Part shown: in pieces, positions 1 through 8,864 of the stretch
Position numbering within the stretch: position 1 is the first letter of the stretch
Layout: the number at the start of each line of letters is the position of its first letter
From: Clostridium sp. AM58-1XD
GTDB lineage: Bacteria > Bacillota > Clostridia > Lachnospirales > Lachnospiraceae
Direction: 5' to 3'
Assembly: GCF_003464085.1 (NCBI RefSeq)
Contig: NZ_QSDR01000020.1
Location: 1-64,000 of the forward strand
Length of the DNA stretch: 64,000 nt
The notes under the pieces: generated by a model
Told to the model about the DNA's origin: nothing
The model's database searches: none
The model's input: only the letters and a program-made list of their open reading frames with translations
Position numbers and translations under genes: made by a program

Positions 1-136
1 ATTGTATATTTTTTTCTTTTTTTATTTTTAATTTTAGTTATTGTGACTTTTCCTCTTTTTCCACATCCCCATCACACATTTTTTTACTTATTACATCCTG
101 ATCTTCACATTTTTCTAATACGTTTTTATAAAATAC

Positions 137-153
137 ATGGTATAATGTTATAC
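137..153 (+). promoter_or_regulatory. Extended -10 promoter overlapping a palindromic operator of the GntR gene
   Basis: A TATAAT box (141-146) preceded by TGG forms an extended -10; no good -35 is visible. The box sits inside the perfect inverted repeat GTATAA-TG-TTATAC (140-153). FCD-type GntR regulators commonly bind GT...AC palindromes of this size, so autoregulation is inferred. Confidence 0.55.
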
Positions 154-200
154 ATATAGCGAATGGTTACTAGATAAAATTACACCCCTGGAGATTGCGT

Positions 201-905
201 ATGCACGAAAAGAAGCCCTTAAATATGTATGCTTATGAAAAGCTGAAAGAAATGATACTGAACAATGAATTTAAAGCCGGAAGCCATCTGGAAGAAAAAG
301 ATCTGTGTGAATTACTGAGTATAAGCCGGACCCCGCTCCGAGAGGCAATCAACCGCCTCGCTTACGAAAATCTTGTACAGACAATTCCCAAAAAGGGGAT
401 TTTTGTAACGGAACTGTCGATTCAGTTCATCACCGAACTTTTTCAGGCCAGAAAGCTGATCGAACCGATTGTTGTCGTATTAAGCGCTAAAAATCTGAAT
501 AAAGACCGGCTTATGGATCTGAGAAGAAAAAATATCAGCCTCATCAATTCGGAAGATATTATGGGGCTTCATAAACTGGATTACGAGCTGCATGAATATT
601 TAAACAGCCGTTGTGACAACCAGCATTTGCTGAAGTCGATCACTTATATCAGCGATCAGTTCCAGCGGGTCAGGACCCAGGATTTTTATCCAAGAGAACG
701 TGCTTTAAAAGGTGCAAATGAACATATTACGATCATTGATTCTTTAGTAAATGAGGATTTTGATTCTCTCCCTCAGTTAATACAGACACATATTACCAGC
801 ACTGAGTCTTTTTATTTTAAAAATCTCTTACGGCCAAATCCTATAGAAGATCGTATTACCAATGCTCTGAACCATATGGACAGCGCGGGGGAAACGACCG
901 CCTGA
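201..905 (+). CDS. GntR family transcriptional regulator, FadR/FCD subfamily
   Basis: DNA-binding metabolite-responsive regulator of about 234 residues. The N-terminal winged helix-turn-helix carries the typical SRTPLREAINRL recognition segment, and the all-helical C-terminal FCD ligand domain shows the D-x3-H pattern (DYELH) and a later EH (ANEHITII) that usually bind a metal. I place the start at ATG 201 because GGAG (190-193) is 7 bases upstream; a TTG at 195 is also in frame but too close to the site. The gene faces the NCS1 permease across a shared hairpin terminator and may control it, but the effector is unknown. Length is normal for the family. Confidence 0.9.
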   Translation: MHEKKPLNMYAYEKLKEMILNNEFKAGSHLEEKDLCELLSISRTPLREAINRLAYENLVQTIPKKGIFVTELSIQFITELFQARKLIEPIVVVLSAKNLNKDRLMDLRRKNISLINSEDIMGLHKLDYELHEYLNSRCDNQHLLKSITYISDQFQRVRTQDFYPRERALKGANEHITIIDSLVNEDFDSLPQLIQTHITSTESFYFKNLLRPNPIEDRITNALNHMDSAGETTA

Positions 906-948
906 TTCAGCCGCACAAAAAAGAGTGATGCAAAAATAAAATCATACA

Positions 949-1021
949 TGCTCCTGATCTCAGATTCCGTTCCAAGGCAGCCGCCGAATTCCTTCATCTG
1001 AGATCGGGAGCAATGCTTTTT
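949..1021. terminator. Long hairpin between convergent genes, bidirectional terminator
   Basis: A 16-bp stem (949-964 against 997-1012, one mismatch or wobble) with a 32-base loop is followed on the plus strand by TGCTTTTT. The reverse side is A/T-rich, so it can end both the GntR gene and the convergent permease. Confidence 0.7.
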
Positions 1022-1055
1022 GCAGCACCCTCTGATCCCCTATCATATTTTCCGT

Positions 1056-2441
1056 TTATCCGATTTCCCGTTCTCTTTCCCGTTCTCTTTCCTGTTCTTC
1101 ATATCTTCGTTCCAGTCCGCATTTTTTCAAAATAATGTAGAGGACGAATGCCAGCGGAAATCCTACCGCCCAGGCATAGCTGAGGAAGAAGAAGGATACG
1201 GCCGCGCTGATAATCAGAGCAATCATACCCGCACAGCTGAATCCGTTCCAATATGTATATACTCCCTTTACGTCGTACAGCAGTTCCAGATTCAATTTTC
1301 TTTTTCTCATCACATAATAATCGGCTACCATTACGCCCAGAGCCGGGCCTAAAAAGCTGGAATATACGTTTTGAAATACAAAAAAGTAATTGCTGGAATA
1401 CAGAATCCACGGACAGACTGCAACGGACAAAATCCCTACCACGAATACTCCTTTTTTCCAGTCTATTTTGAAGATATCCTGGAAAGCCAGGGCCGGAGGA
1501 AGGATGTTCAGGGACAGATTGGACGTAACCTGTGCCAGAATAATAAATACCAGAAGAATAATTCCAAAAGCCGGATTCGGAGACAGTGTTACCAACCCGG
1601 CAATCGGATCGTCCGCTCCGGTAGCGATCGCAATAATTACCCCTGACAATACCATAAACATCCACGGTGGAATGATTCCGAAGGAATTCATGAATGCGTT
1701 AACTCTGCTGATTGCACCGCTTCCCCCGTTCACCTTTACATGTCTCGTCAGATCAGAGCTGTTCAGCATAACCGTTGTCCAGTTTGCCACTGCTCCGAAA
1801 ATTCCCGCCACAAAAGGCCAGCTCCACGATCCTTCCGCTTTCATAGCCGAAGAAATATCTACCTTACCTGTGGAAAATACGATGTAGAAAAAGTAAAACA
1901 GCATGCAGAATATGACGACTGACATGATCGAATTAAAGCTTTTTATGGAATCCACACCTTTATAGGCCAGCCATGATTCAATAATCAGGATTGCAATAAA
2001 AGAAACCCAGATATTGCTTATGCCAAACAGCTGGTCGGTGACGACAACAATGGACTGTGCGCCGATCCATGTGCCGATCCCGTTCCAGCAGATAGCCGGT
2101 ATGCTTCGGATCAGCGCCACAATTTTCGCTCCCTGAATGCCGAAGCCTGATCTGGCCTGTATGATGAATGGAATTCCGTACCTCATACCTGCATCACCGT
2201 TGATAGCAATACAGGAAGTGCAAATCAGCGCTGATATGATGCCGACCATGACAACCTGCTGAAAATTAAGTCCCCCGGACGGCGGCATTAAGTACAATCC
2301 AATAACCATGATTTGTATGATAATCCCTGATGACCAGAATGTCATGACATAATCCATGGGTTTCATCGTTTTCTGCTGTTCTGTTATCGGACTGAGGCCA
2401 TCAATGTTCCCTGAACCGTTTTCTGTTCCTGTCTTTGCCAT
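1056..2441 (-). CDS. NCS1 family nucleobase/allantoin-type cation symporter
   Basis: Integral membrane permease of 461 residues with about 12 hydrophobic segments. The segment from RYGIPF through QARSGFG to the WNGIGTWIGAQ stretch is characteristic of NCS1 transporters (Mhp1 hydantoin, PucI allantoin, CodB cytosine). These use a sodium or proton gradient to import purines, pyrimidines or hydantoins; the substrate cannot be fixed from sequence. The C-terminus is odd: it ends in an alternating Glu-Arg run (EREREREREIG) encoded by an imperfect 12-base repeat near 1066-1100. RBS GGGGAGG precedes the ATG. It is convergent with the GntR gene and lies downstream of the LacI-type gene on the same strand, with an operator-like palindrome in its leader. 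Confidence 0.88.
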   Translation of the reverse strand: MAKTGTENGSGNIDGLSPITEQQKTMKPMDYVMTFWSSGIIIQIMVIGLYLMPPSGGLNFQQVVMVGIISALICTSCIAINGDAGMRYGIPFIIQARSGFGIQGAKIVALIRSIPAICWNGIGTWIGAQSIVVVTDQLFGISNIWVSFIAILIIESWLAYKGVDSIKSFNSIMSVVIFCMLFYFFYIVFSTGKVDISSAMKAEGSWSWPFVAGIFGAVANWTTVMLNSSDLTRHVKVNGGSGAISRVNAFMNSFGIIPPWMFMVLSGVIIAIATGADDPIAGLVTLSPNPAFGIILLVFIILAQVTSNLSLNILPPALAFQDIFKIDWKKGVFVVGILSVAVCPWILYSSNYFFVFQNVYSSFLGPALGVMVADYYVMRKRKLNLELLYDVKGVYTYWNGFSCAGMIALIISAAVSFFFLSYAWAVGFPLAFVLYIILKKCGLERRYEEQEREREREREIG

Positions 2442-2551
2442 AAATCTACCTCCCCTTCTTATGATATCTTCTCTTACACTCTGAGCTCCTGCACCTAACG
2501 TTCCTGGTTATTCCGAATTCAGTGTAAACCCGTTTATATCCTCCTTTCTCG

Positions 2552-2571
2552 TATTGTTCTCGTGAACAATA
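2552..2571. promoter_or_regulatory. Perfect inverted repeat upstream of the permease, candidate operator
   Basis: TATTGTTC-TCGT-GAACAATA, an 8-bp perfect palindrome with a 4-base spacer, about 110 bases upstream of the NCS1 start. It has no T-run, so a regulator site is more likely than a terminator. Which protein binds it is unknown. Confidence 0.4.
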
Positions 2572-2601
2572 GCATCCTAAATTCAAGGATATGATATACA
2601 G

Positions 2602-2631
2602 AAGTAAAAATATGTCTTTTTATTTTTACTT
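2602..2631 (-). terminator. A/T-rich hairpin after the LacI-type gene
   Basis: AAGTAAAAAT and ATTTTTACTT form a perfect 10-bp stem around a 10-base loop, starting about 20 bases past the stop of the LacI gene. The stem is weak because it is A/T-rich, so it may be a partial terminator or a regulator site. Confidence 0.4.
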
Positions 2632-2651
2632 GTATCAAATATCCCTTTTAC

Positions 2652-3694
2652 TCAAAAGATCTTGTCATATCTGTTGTAGTTTTCTTTTATGTAAATATCG
2701 CAGGCGACATCAATTGTTCCTCTGAGCATCTCCTTTTTACGGTAAAAATATTTAAAGAAATTGCTGGCAGCCACTGCTCCCAGAAAATAAGGACGCGCAG
2801 ATACGATTCCGTCGATTGTACCGTCAAACAGATAATGTTCGATCTTCTCATTGATACCGTTGCTGATTATGATGACACTCTGGTCCAGCCCCCTCATTTT
2901 CAGGAAATCTCCGATATAATCCACATGATAGGGAGCATAGACAGCCACCGGAACTCTTCTGTCAAATTCCTGCTTCAGCACATCGTAATAGCTGCTTTTG
3001 GATATCCCGTCCAGTTTCACATCATGACATTCGATCTCTGGATATTCCTTCAGTTTATAATGAAATCCTTCCATCCTCATACTGCTGATTTCATATCCCT
3101 CATCATAACTCAGGGTCAGAATATATCCCTTTTTCATCATCAGCCGGCCATATAGGCGGCTGAATAAGTGCCGAGATTAAAATAATCCGGTCCGACGTGG
3201 CAGAGGGCATCTACTTTGTAAATCATGTCCAGGGTCATCAGAGGAATATGTTTCGTCCTACATACATCCTCTACCCAATCCATGTTATCTTTGGACAGAG
3301 CGCTGAAGATAACTCCGTCCACCTTTTCCCGGTTCATCACCTCGAAGAACTGCTCCATCTGTACTCTGCACTGGCCGCGTCCTGCCGTTATATCCGTAAA
3401 TATTACATGGATCTCAAAATTATATCCCTTCCACATCCTGGCAGCTTCCATAATCCCCTCTTTCGTCTGCTGCCCATATCCCTCGTCAATCGTCGCAATA
3501 ATAAATGCATAAATATTCTTTGTATTTTTAAGCGCCAGGCTCGTAGCAGCTCCGTTCGGCTCATAGCCGAGACGTTTTGCCTCTTCAAGCACTTTAATTC
3601 TCGTCTCCTCGCTGACCAGTTTTCCGCTGAAAGCTCTCGCAACCGTTGTTCTTGAAATTTTCAGGTTTTTTGCAATATCCTCCTGTGTAACCAC
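2652..3694 (-). pseudogene. LacI family transcriptional regulator, reading frame broken near 3140
   Basis: Sugar-responsive repressor of about 347 residues. The N-terminal LacI helix-turn-helix (VTQEDIAKNLKISRTTVARAF) and first half of the periplasmic-binding-like domain are in one frame, ending YSAAYMAG; the second half (KKGYILTLSYDEG onward) continues in another. The junction reads GCCGGC-TGATGATG; adding one base restores a continuous protein. Alternatively TGATGATG could be a coupled stop/start making two chains, but the domain would be cut in its middle. Start is GTG with GGGGGAAG upstream. It has its own promoter and lies directly downstream of mglC, so control of that transporter is likely. 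ISRTTVARAF replaces the usual LacI hinge-side residues only slightly. Confidence 0.82.
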
Positions 3695-3762
3695 CGTTTT
3701 CTTCCCCCAATCTATCTCTCTCAGGAACCTGTACAGTCCCTCTGCTTTTCTGCATATTTATT

Positions 3763-3791
3763 ATCATATCACGAAGCCGCATTTCTTTCAA
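3763..3791 (-). promoter_or_regulatory. Sigma-A promoter of the LacI-type gene
   Basis: On the minus strand TTGAAA (3791-3786), a 17-base spacer and TATGAT (3768-3763), about 70 bases upstream of the start. Confidence 0.6.
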
Positions 3792-3811
3792 TGTGTCTGT
3801 TTGAAGCAAAA

Positions 3812-3859
3812 GGAACCGCTATCTGCCGGCTGAACAAGCAGCCGATCGATAGCGGTTCC
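3812..3859 (-). terminator. Terminator of the mgl operon
   Basis: GGAACCGCTATC (3812-3823) pairs perfectly with GATAGCGGTTCC (3848-3859); on the minus strand it is followed by TTTT. It lies 36 bases after the mglC stop and separates the transporter from the LacI gene. Confidence 0.75.
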
Positions 3860-3894
3860 AAATATATGGGAGAAAAAGACTCTTCCGAACATTT

Positions 3895-4884
3895 TTATTT
3901 CTTGGCAATATATTTACGAATATCAAGTGCAATTGCAACGATAATTACAATACCCTGTGCGATGTACTGGTAGTTGGGGTCGATGCCAAGGAACTGAAGA
4001 CATGTCTTCAAAAGCTCGAATACGAGAACGCCGATGACTACGCCTGACACGCGTCCGATACCACCGTTAACAGATACTCCACCGATAGTACATGCGGCGA
4101 TTGCCTCCAGCTCGTATCCCTGGCCCATGTTAACTCCGGCGCCTCCTGATTTCGCTCCCAGAAGGAATCCTGCAATTGCATAAAGCGCTGTTGCTGCAAC
4201 GTAAATGATGATTTTTGTCTTCTTAACGTTTACGCCTGCAACCTCTGCCGCTGCTTCGTTGCCGCCAATCGCATACATGTATTTGCCGTGGCGTGTATAG
4301 TTATAAATAAACCACATAATCAGGCCAATGATAATTGCGATAATAAACAGATAAGGTACTCCCAGGAATTTACCATTTGCGATGATGGTATAGTCCTGAC
4401 GATAGCCGCCGATTGGGGTAGCCTTTGTGTAAACGAGGCAGATACCATATACGATCAGCTGCATGCCCAGTGTTCCGATAAAAGCAGGTACGCTCAGGTA
4501 TGAAACGACAACGCCGTTGATCAAACCGAAAATACAGCAGATTGCGATACAGATTAAAAGGATCAGCCATACATTCAATTCCGGCATATTCTTTGTCAGC
4601 TCAAAACGTCCGCTGTAATCTGCCTTCTGAAGCATGGTTCCTGCCAGACAGGCGGCCAGACCAACGACACGTCCTGCGGAAAGGTCGGTACCTTTTGTAA
4701 TCAGACATCCGGAAACGCCGACTGCGATAATGAAACGGCAGGCAACGTTGATGGATACGTTGTTGAAGTTGCCCATCGTAAAGAAGTTGTCTTTTGTAAA
4801 GCCAACATAGATTACCATTAGGGCCAGTACGATAATAATACCATTATTAATCAATATGTCTTTAACACTTATTTTCTTATTCAT
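3895..4884 (-). CDS. mglC: Galactose/methyl-galactoside ABC transporter permease (MglC-like)
   Basis: Membrane subunit of a CUT2-class sugar ABC importer, 329 residues, close to the 336 of E. coli MglC. About ten hydrophobic segments are visible, and the signature of the RbsC/MglC permease family is clear: TKGTDLSAGRVVGLA, the GGNEAAAEVAGV loop that contacts the ATPase, and the C-terminal LGIDPNYQYIAQG. It follows mglA with an 18-base gap and ends just before a strong terminator, so it is the last gene of mglB-mglA-mglC. Sugar identity rests on the MglB-like binding protein of the same operon. Confidence 0.9.
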   Translation of the reverse strand: MNKKISVKDILINNGIIIVLALMVIYVGFTKDNFFTMGNFNNVSINVACRFIIAVGVSGCLITKGTDLSAGRVVGLAACLAGTMLQKADYSGRFELTKNMPELNVWLILLICIAICCIFGLINGVVVSYLSVPAFIGTLGMQLIVYGICLVYTKATPIGGYRQDYTIIANGKFLGVPYLFIIAIIIGLIMWFIYNYTRHGKYMYAIGGNEAAAEVAGVNVKKTKIIIYVAATALYAIAGFLLGAKSGGAGVNMGQGYELEAIAACTIGGVSVNGGIGRVSGVVIGVLVFELLKTCLQFLGIDPNYQYIAQGIVIIVAIALDIRKYIAKK

Positions 4885-4902
4885 TCTCTCATCCTCCTCC
4901 TG

Positions 4903-6411
4903 CTAAAACTGTGTAGCAAAGCTCATGATACGTTCCTGAGTAGCTTCATCGCCTGATACTTCACCGGTGATTTTGCCGTTACACATAACGAGAATCCTGT
5001 TGGACATACCGATTAATTCCGGCATTTCTGAGGAAATCATGATAATTCCTTTTCCCTGCTTCGCAAGGTCGATCATGATCTGATAAATCTCGTATTTTGC
5101 ACCCACGTCAATACCACGTGTCGGCTCATCCATAATGAGGATATCCGGATTATTTGCAAGCCAGCGGGAAATCAGCACCTTCTGCTGGTTGCCGCCTGAC
5201 AGGGACTGAATCAGCGTCCTGCTGCTGGGAGTCTTAATGCTTAACTTGGCTACATTTTCTTTTACCAGCTGTTCAATTTTTCTTTTATTCAGCTTGACTC
5301 CTAATTCCAGATACTGGCTGAGAGAGGAAATTGATACGTTATCCGCAATGGAAAGGCAGCCTAAAATACCTGTTCCTCGGCGATCTTCCGTAATCATTCC
5401 GATACCGCCCCTGATTGCATCCTGAGGGCGTCTGATGTTTACCTTTTTGCCTTCGATATAAACTTCACCTTTCGATATATGGCGCATTCCAAATATCGCT
5501 TCCATAAGCTCTGTTCTCTGTGCACCTACCAGGCCGCCGAAACCTAAGATTTCTCCGCGGCGCAAAGTGAAGCTGCAGTCCTGGAACGAGCGTTCATGAA
5601 TACTGCTGAAACCTCTTACATCCAGAAGAACTTCCCCTACATGGGCATCGTTCTTTGGAGGATAGATATTGGTCAGTTCACGTCCTACCATCTGTTTTAC
5701 AATCTCGTCATCGGTGATGTCGTTCATCGCCCATGAACCTACGTATGTACCGTCTCGCATGATTGTGATATCATCTGCGATCTCACGAATTTCCGCCATC
5801 TTGTGAGAAATATAGATCAGGGAAACTCCCCTGCCCTTCAAATCTCTGATGATTCTGAAAAGAGCCTGCACTTCATTGTCTGTAAGAGAGGATGTCGGCT
5901 CGTCGAGGATTACAACTCTCGCCTGCATGGATACAGCCTTTGCAATTTCTACGGACTGCATCTGAGCGATGGACATTGTTCCCAGCTTCGCCTTGGGGTT
6001 AAACGGCATCTTAACATCATTCAGCCACTTTTCCGTCTCTTCAAACATTTTCTTATGGTCGATAATTTTTAACGGCCCAAACTTTTTTACCGGATAGCGG
6101 CCCGTATACATATTCTCTCCGACCGTTCTTTCAGGTATCGGCTGCAGTTCCTGATGCACCATTGCAAGTCCCTTATGTAAAGCCTCATCTGGATCGCCCA
6201 CATTTTCCTTTTTACCATCCAGATAGATCTCGCCTTCGTCCATATGGTAAATTCCAAACAGGCATTTCATAAGGGTTGATTTTCCAGCACCGTTCTCTCC
6301 CATGAGCGCATGTACGGTCCCCGGGCGTACTTTTAAGTTGATACCGTCCAGAGCCTTAACGCCGGGAAAGCTTTTCGACACCCCGCGCATCTCCAATCTG
6401 TACTCTGCCAT
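4903..6411 (-). CDS. mglA: Galactose/methyl-galactoside ABC transporter, double ATPase (MglA-like)
   Basis: Cytoplasmic ATPase of about 502 residues with two fused ABC domains, as usual for CUT2 importers. Domain 1 has Walker A GENGAGKST and Walker B VVILDEPTSSLTD with the family's altered signature (SIAQMQ). Domain 2 has the typical degenerate Walker A (GLVGAQRTELMEAIFG), a proper signature LSGGNQQK and Walker B ILIMDEPTRGIDVG. I prefer ATG 6411 because AAAGGAGAG lies 7-8 bases upstream; an in-frame ATG at 6429 has no site. It is separated from mglB by a hairpin that probably lowers downstream expression. Confidence 0.93.
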   Translation of the reverse strand: MAEYRLEMRGVSKSFPGVKALDGINLKVRPGTVHALMGENGAGKSTLMKCLFGIYHMDEGEIYLDGKKENVGDPDEALHKGLAMVHQELQPIPERTVGENMYTGRYPVKKFGPLKIIDHKKMFEETEKWLNDVKMPFNPKAKLGTMSIAQMQSVEIAKAVSMQARVVILDEPTSSLTDNEVQALFRIIRDLKGRGVSLIYISHKMAEIREIADDITIMRDGTYVGSWAMNDITDDEIVKQMVGRELTNIYPPKNDAHVGEVLLDVRGFSSIHERSFQDCSFTLRRGEILGFGGLVGAQRTELMEAIFGMRHISKGEVYIEGKKVNIRRPQDAIRGGIGMITEDRRGTGILGCLSIADNVSISSLSQYLELGVKLNKRKIEQLVKENVAKLSIKTPSSRTLIQSLSGGNQQKVLISRWLANNPDILIMDEPTRGIDVGAKYEIYQIMIDLAKQGKGIIMISSEMPELIGMSNRILVMCNGKITGEVSGDEATQERIMSFATQF

Positions 6412-6432
6412 CCCATTCTCTCCTTTCATAAA

Positions 6433-6458
6433 ATCGGGTGTGTCAAGATCGACACACC
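6433..6458 (-). terminator. Hairpin between mglB and mglA, attenuating or mRNA-stabilising
   Basis: CGGGTGTGTC-AAGATC-GACACACCCG is a perfect 10-bp stem, followed on the minus strand by ATTTTATG. In sugar ABC operons such a hairpin typically lets the binding protein be made in excess over ATPase and permease. Confidence 0.7.
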
Positions 6459-6491
6459 CGACGCTTTTACTTCATAATCTGCTAAACAGGA

Positions 6492-7631
6492 TTATTTGAT
6501 TTTTTCCAGGATTTCTTCTGCGTTTTCCTTGGTAACTTTTACGTAGTCTACCATGTTAACGTTTGGAACGTCCTTGCCGTTTACGAAGTCAAGAGCAATG
6601 TCAGCTGCTGAGTGAGCCTGACCAAAGTAATCGTTAAATACGGTACCTGTCATCTTGTCGTTCATAACGTTCTCAACGCACTCAACCAGAGCGTCAACGC
6701 CTACTAAGTAGATGTCTTTATTCACAGTTCTGCCTGCTGCTTCAATTGCCTGTAATGCACCAAGTGCCATTGCATCGTTGTTGCAGAATACAACATCGAT
6801 CTTGTCGCCGAACTGAGATAATGCATTAGCTGTGATTTCCTGGCCTCTTGTCTGATCCCAGTCACCACGCATCTTAACGAGTTCTTCTGTCTCAACGCCT
6901 GCTGCTTCTAATGCCTCGATGGATTTCTCTGTTCTGTACTGAGCGTCAACGTTCTCCGGATCGCCCTGTACCATTACGTATCTTACAACGCCGTCGCCGT
7001 CTGCATCGCCCTTATTTTCAAGTTCTGCAATCTCTTCGCCCTGGAATGTACCGGACTGTCTGGCGTCTGCGCCTACATATGTAGCCTTAATTCCTTCATC
7101 TACCCAAGCCTGCTCTCTTTCCGGCTCCGGTTCACGGTTAATATAAACAACCGGGATTCCTGCTTCAGCACAAAGCTCTGTTACGGAAGGTTCGGAAGAA
7201 GCCTGTACCAGGTTGATAATCATTACATCAACACCTGTTGTAATGAAGTTCTTGATCTGGTTCATCTGCTCGCCCTGGTCGTTCTTGCCGTCCATGATGC
7301 TGATGTTTTCTTTCTTTACGCCTAATTCTTCAACAAGGTATCTCTCTAATTCCTGACGATACAGTGTCATGAAGTTATCTGCGAACTGATAAATGGAAAT
7401 ACCTACTTTTAATTCAGCAGGATCTTTTGCTGTTGCGTCTGCTGCATCCTTAGCTGCCTCAGTTGCATCCTTAGCTGCTTCTGTAGATTCTGCAGCGTCT
7501 TCTTTCGCTGCTTCTGTCTTAGCCTCTGTTGGAGCTGCTGTAGTCTCTGTCTTGGATCCGCCGCATGCTGCCATGGATAATACCATACCAGATGCTAATG
7601 CAACTGCTGCTGCCTTCTTTAATAATCTCAT
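6492..7631 (-). CDS. mglB: Galactose/glucose-binding lipoprotein of the mgl transporter
   Basis: Extracytoplasmic sugar-binding protein, 379 residues. A lipoprotein signal (AVALASGMVLSMAAC) is followed by an Ala/Glu/Thr-rich linker to about residue 70, then a periplasmic-binding type 1 fold. Family landmarks match MglB: the FMTLYRQELER segment, DGKNDQGEQMNQIKNFI, INLVQA, VVYINRE and VFCNNDAMALGA. The order binding protein-ATPase-permease and the downstream LacI regulator fit a galactose/glucose uptake operon; substrate specificity is inferred by family. The leader (7632-7780) is A/T-rich with a -10-like TATATT; RBS GGGAGG precedes the ATG. Confidence 0.92.
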   Translation of the reverse strand: MRLLKKAAAVALASGMVLSMAACGGSKTETTAAPTEAKTEAAKEDAAESTEAAKDATEAAKDAADATAKDPAELKVGISIYQFADNFMTLYRQELERYLVEELGVKKENISIMDGKNDQGEQMNQIKNFITTGVDVMIINLVQASSEPSVTELCAEAGIPVVYINREPEPEREQAWVDEGIKATYVGADARQSGTFQGEEIAELENKGDADGDGVVRYVMVQGDPENVDAQYRTEKSIEALEAAGVETEELVKMRGDWDQTRGQEITANALSQFGDKIDVVFCNNDAMALGALQAIEAAGRTVNKDIYLVGVDALVECVENVMNDKMTGTVFNDYFGQAHSAADIALDFVNGKDVPNVNMVDYVKVTKENAEEILEKIK

Positions 7632-7835
7632 TGTAAAAATCCTCCCTTATAAGAATTATTTCGTCATTTGGATACTTTGTTCTCCTGACGAGTATAATAT
7701 AGCATGTTTTTATGCAGTTTTTCTATATGATTTTTTTTAAACTATTATTGAATTTTTTCGAATTCACCAGAAAGGGAGATTTTCATCCGTCGGATTATGC
7801 AAAATAACGGAGAAGGCCGCAAAAGGACGGTATAT

Positions 7836-8765
7836 CTACCGGAACAGAGGCGTAGAGAGGTACCGGTCTCCTGTGTCCGGCAGGAATACTGCAATCAGTT
7901 TCCCTTCAAATTCCGGGCGTTTTGCCAGTTCCCCGGCCGCCCATACAGCAGCTGCGGAAGTGATCCCCACCAGAATCCCTTCGCACGCCGCAATTTCCTT
8001 TCCCGTCCTGTACGCATCTTCTTCAGTGACCGTAATGATTTCATCGTAGATGTCCGTGTTCAGAACAGAAGGAATAAAACCGGCTCCAATTCCCTGAAGT
8101 CCGTGAGCTCCAGACTTTCCCTGAGAGAGATATGGAGAAGAAGCCGGCTCTACGGCAAAGATTTTAATCTCAGAATTCTTCCCTTTCAGATATTCTCCCG
8201 TTCCAGTAATCGTACCGCCGCTTCCGATTCCAGCTACAAATGCGGCAATCTGGCCGTCCGTGTCCCTCCATAGCTCCGGCCCTGTCGTCTCCCGGTGAGC
8301 GTTCGCATTGGCCGGGTTGTCAAACTGGCCCATAATCACAGAACCAGGTATCGTTTTCTTTAATTCTTCTGCCTTTTTAACGGCACCACCCATGCCCTCT
8401 TTTCCATCAGTCAGCACGATTTCAGCCCCATATGCTTTCAGGAGATCGCGCCGCTCCTGACTCATGGTATCCGGCATGGTAAGCAGAACTTTATATCCTT
8501 TCATAGCTGCTATACTGGCCAGGCCGATTCCCGTATTCCCGGATGTCGGCTCTATGATTGTCGCACCTGGCTTCAGTCTTCCACTCTTTTCCGCATCCTC
8601 AATCATAAACAGAGCAGCCCTGTCTTTTGCGCTTCCCGCAGGATTAAAACCGTCCAGTTTGGCTGCAATCCTGCATTTTAACCCGTGAAGCCTTTCATAA
8701 TTGCACAATTCCAGGAGCGGTGTATTTCCAATTAGCTCCATAGCGCTTTTTCTGATGTTTTCCAT
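7836..8765 (-). CDS. cysK: Cysteine synthase A (O-acetylserine sulfhydrylase)
   Basis: PLP enzyme that joins sulfide to O-acetylserine to give cysteine, 309 residues, a normal length. The PLP lysine sits in NPAGSAKDR (about K47), the substrate loop is PTSGNTG, and the phosphate-binding glycines are in GIGSGGTITG; the C-terminal FLPDTGDRYLST is classic. It is monocistronic by spacing: 200 bases separate it from mglB, and its leader carries an inverted repeat. No serine acetyltransferase is adjacent. Confidence 0.95.
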   Translation of the reverse strand: MENIRKSAMELIGNTPLLELCNYERLHGLKCRIAAKLDGFNPAGSAKDRAALFMIEDAEKSGRLKPGATIIEPTSGNTGIGLASIAAMKGYKVLLTMPDTMSQERRDLLKAYGAEIVLTDGKEGMGGAVKKAEELKKTIPGSVIMGQFDNPANANAHRETTGPELWRDTDGQIAAFVAGIGSGGTITGTGEYLKGKNSEIKIFAVEPASSPYLSQGKSGAHGLQGIGAGFIPSVLNTDIYDEIITVTEEDAYRTGKEIAACEGILVGITSAAAVWAAGELAKRPEFEGKLIAVFLPDTGDRYLSTPLFR

Positions 8766-8797
8766 TTTTATTCCTCTTTTCTTTTGTCGTATCGCGC

Positions 8798-8815
8798 ATA
8801 AGTCATTCTACTTAT
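8798..8815. promoter_or_regulatory. Inverted repeat in the cysK leader
   Basis: ATAAGT-CATTCT-ACTTAT, 33-50 bases upstream of the cysK start; candidate operator. It does not closely match a recalled CymR site, so the binding protein is unknown. Confidence 0.3.
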
Positions 8816-8864
8816 ACGTAAAGCCTGTTATGAATTACTGTGTAGGAAAGTTATGGATCATTCG

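Noticed and set aside
812..997. Minus-strand open frame over the GntR 3' end
   Set aside because: It runs through the gene and through the terminator hairpin, with no ribosome site.
7632..7835. Possible catabolite-repression (cre) site in the mglB leader
   Set aside because: I could not find a sequence matching the cre consensus; only an A/T-rich -10-like stretch is visible.
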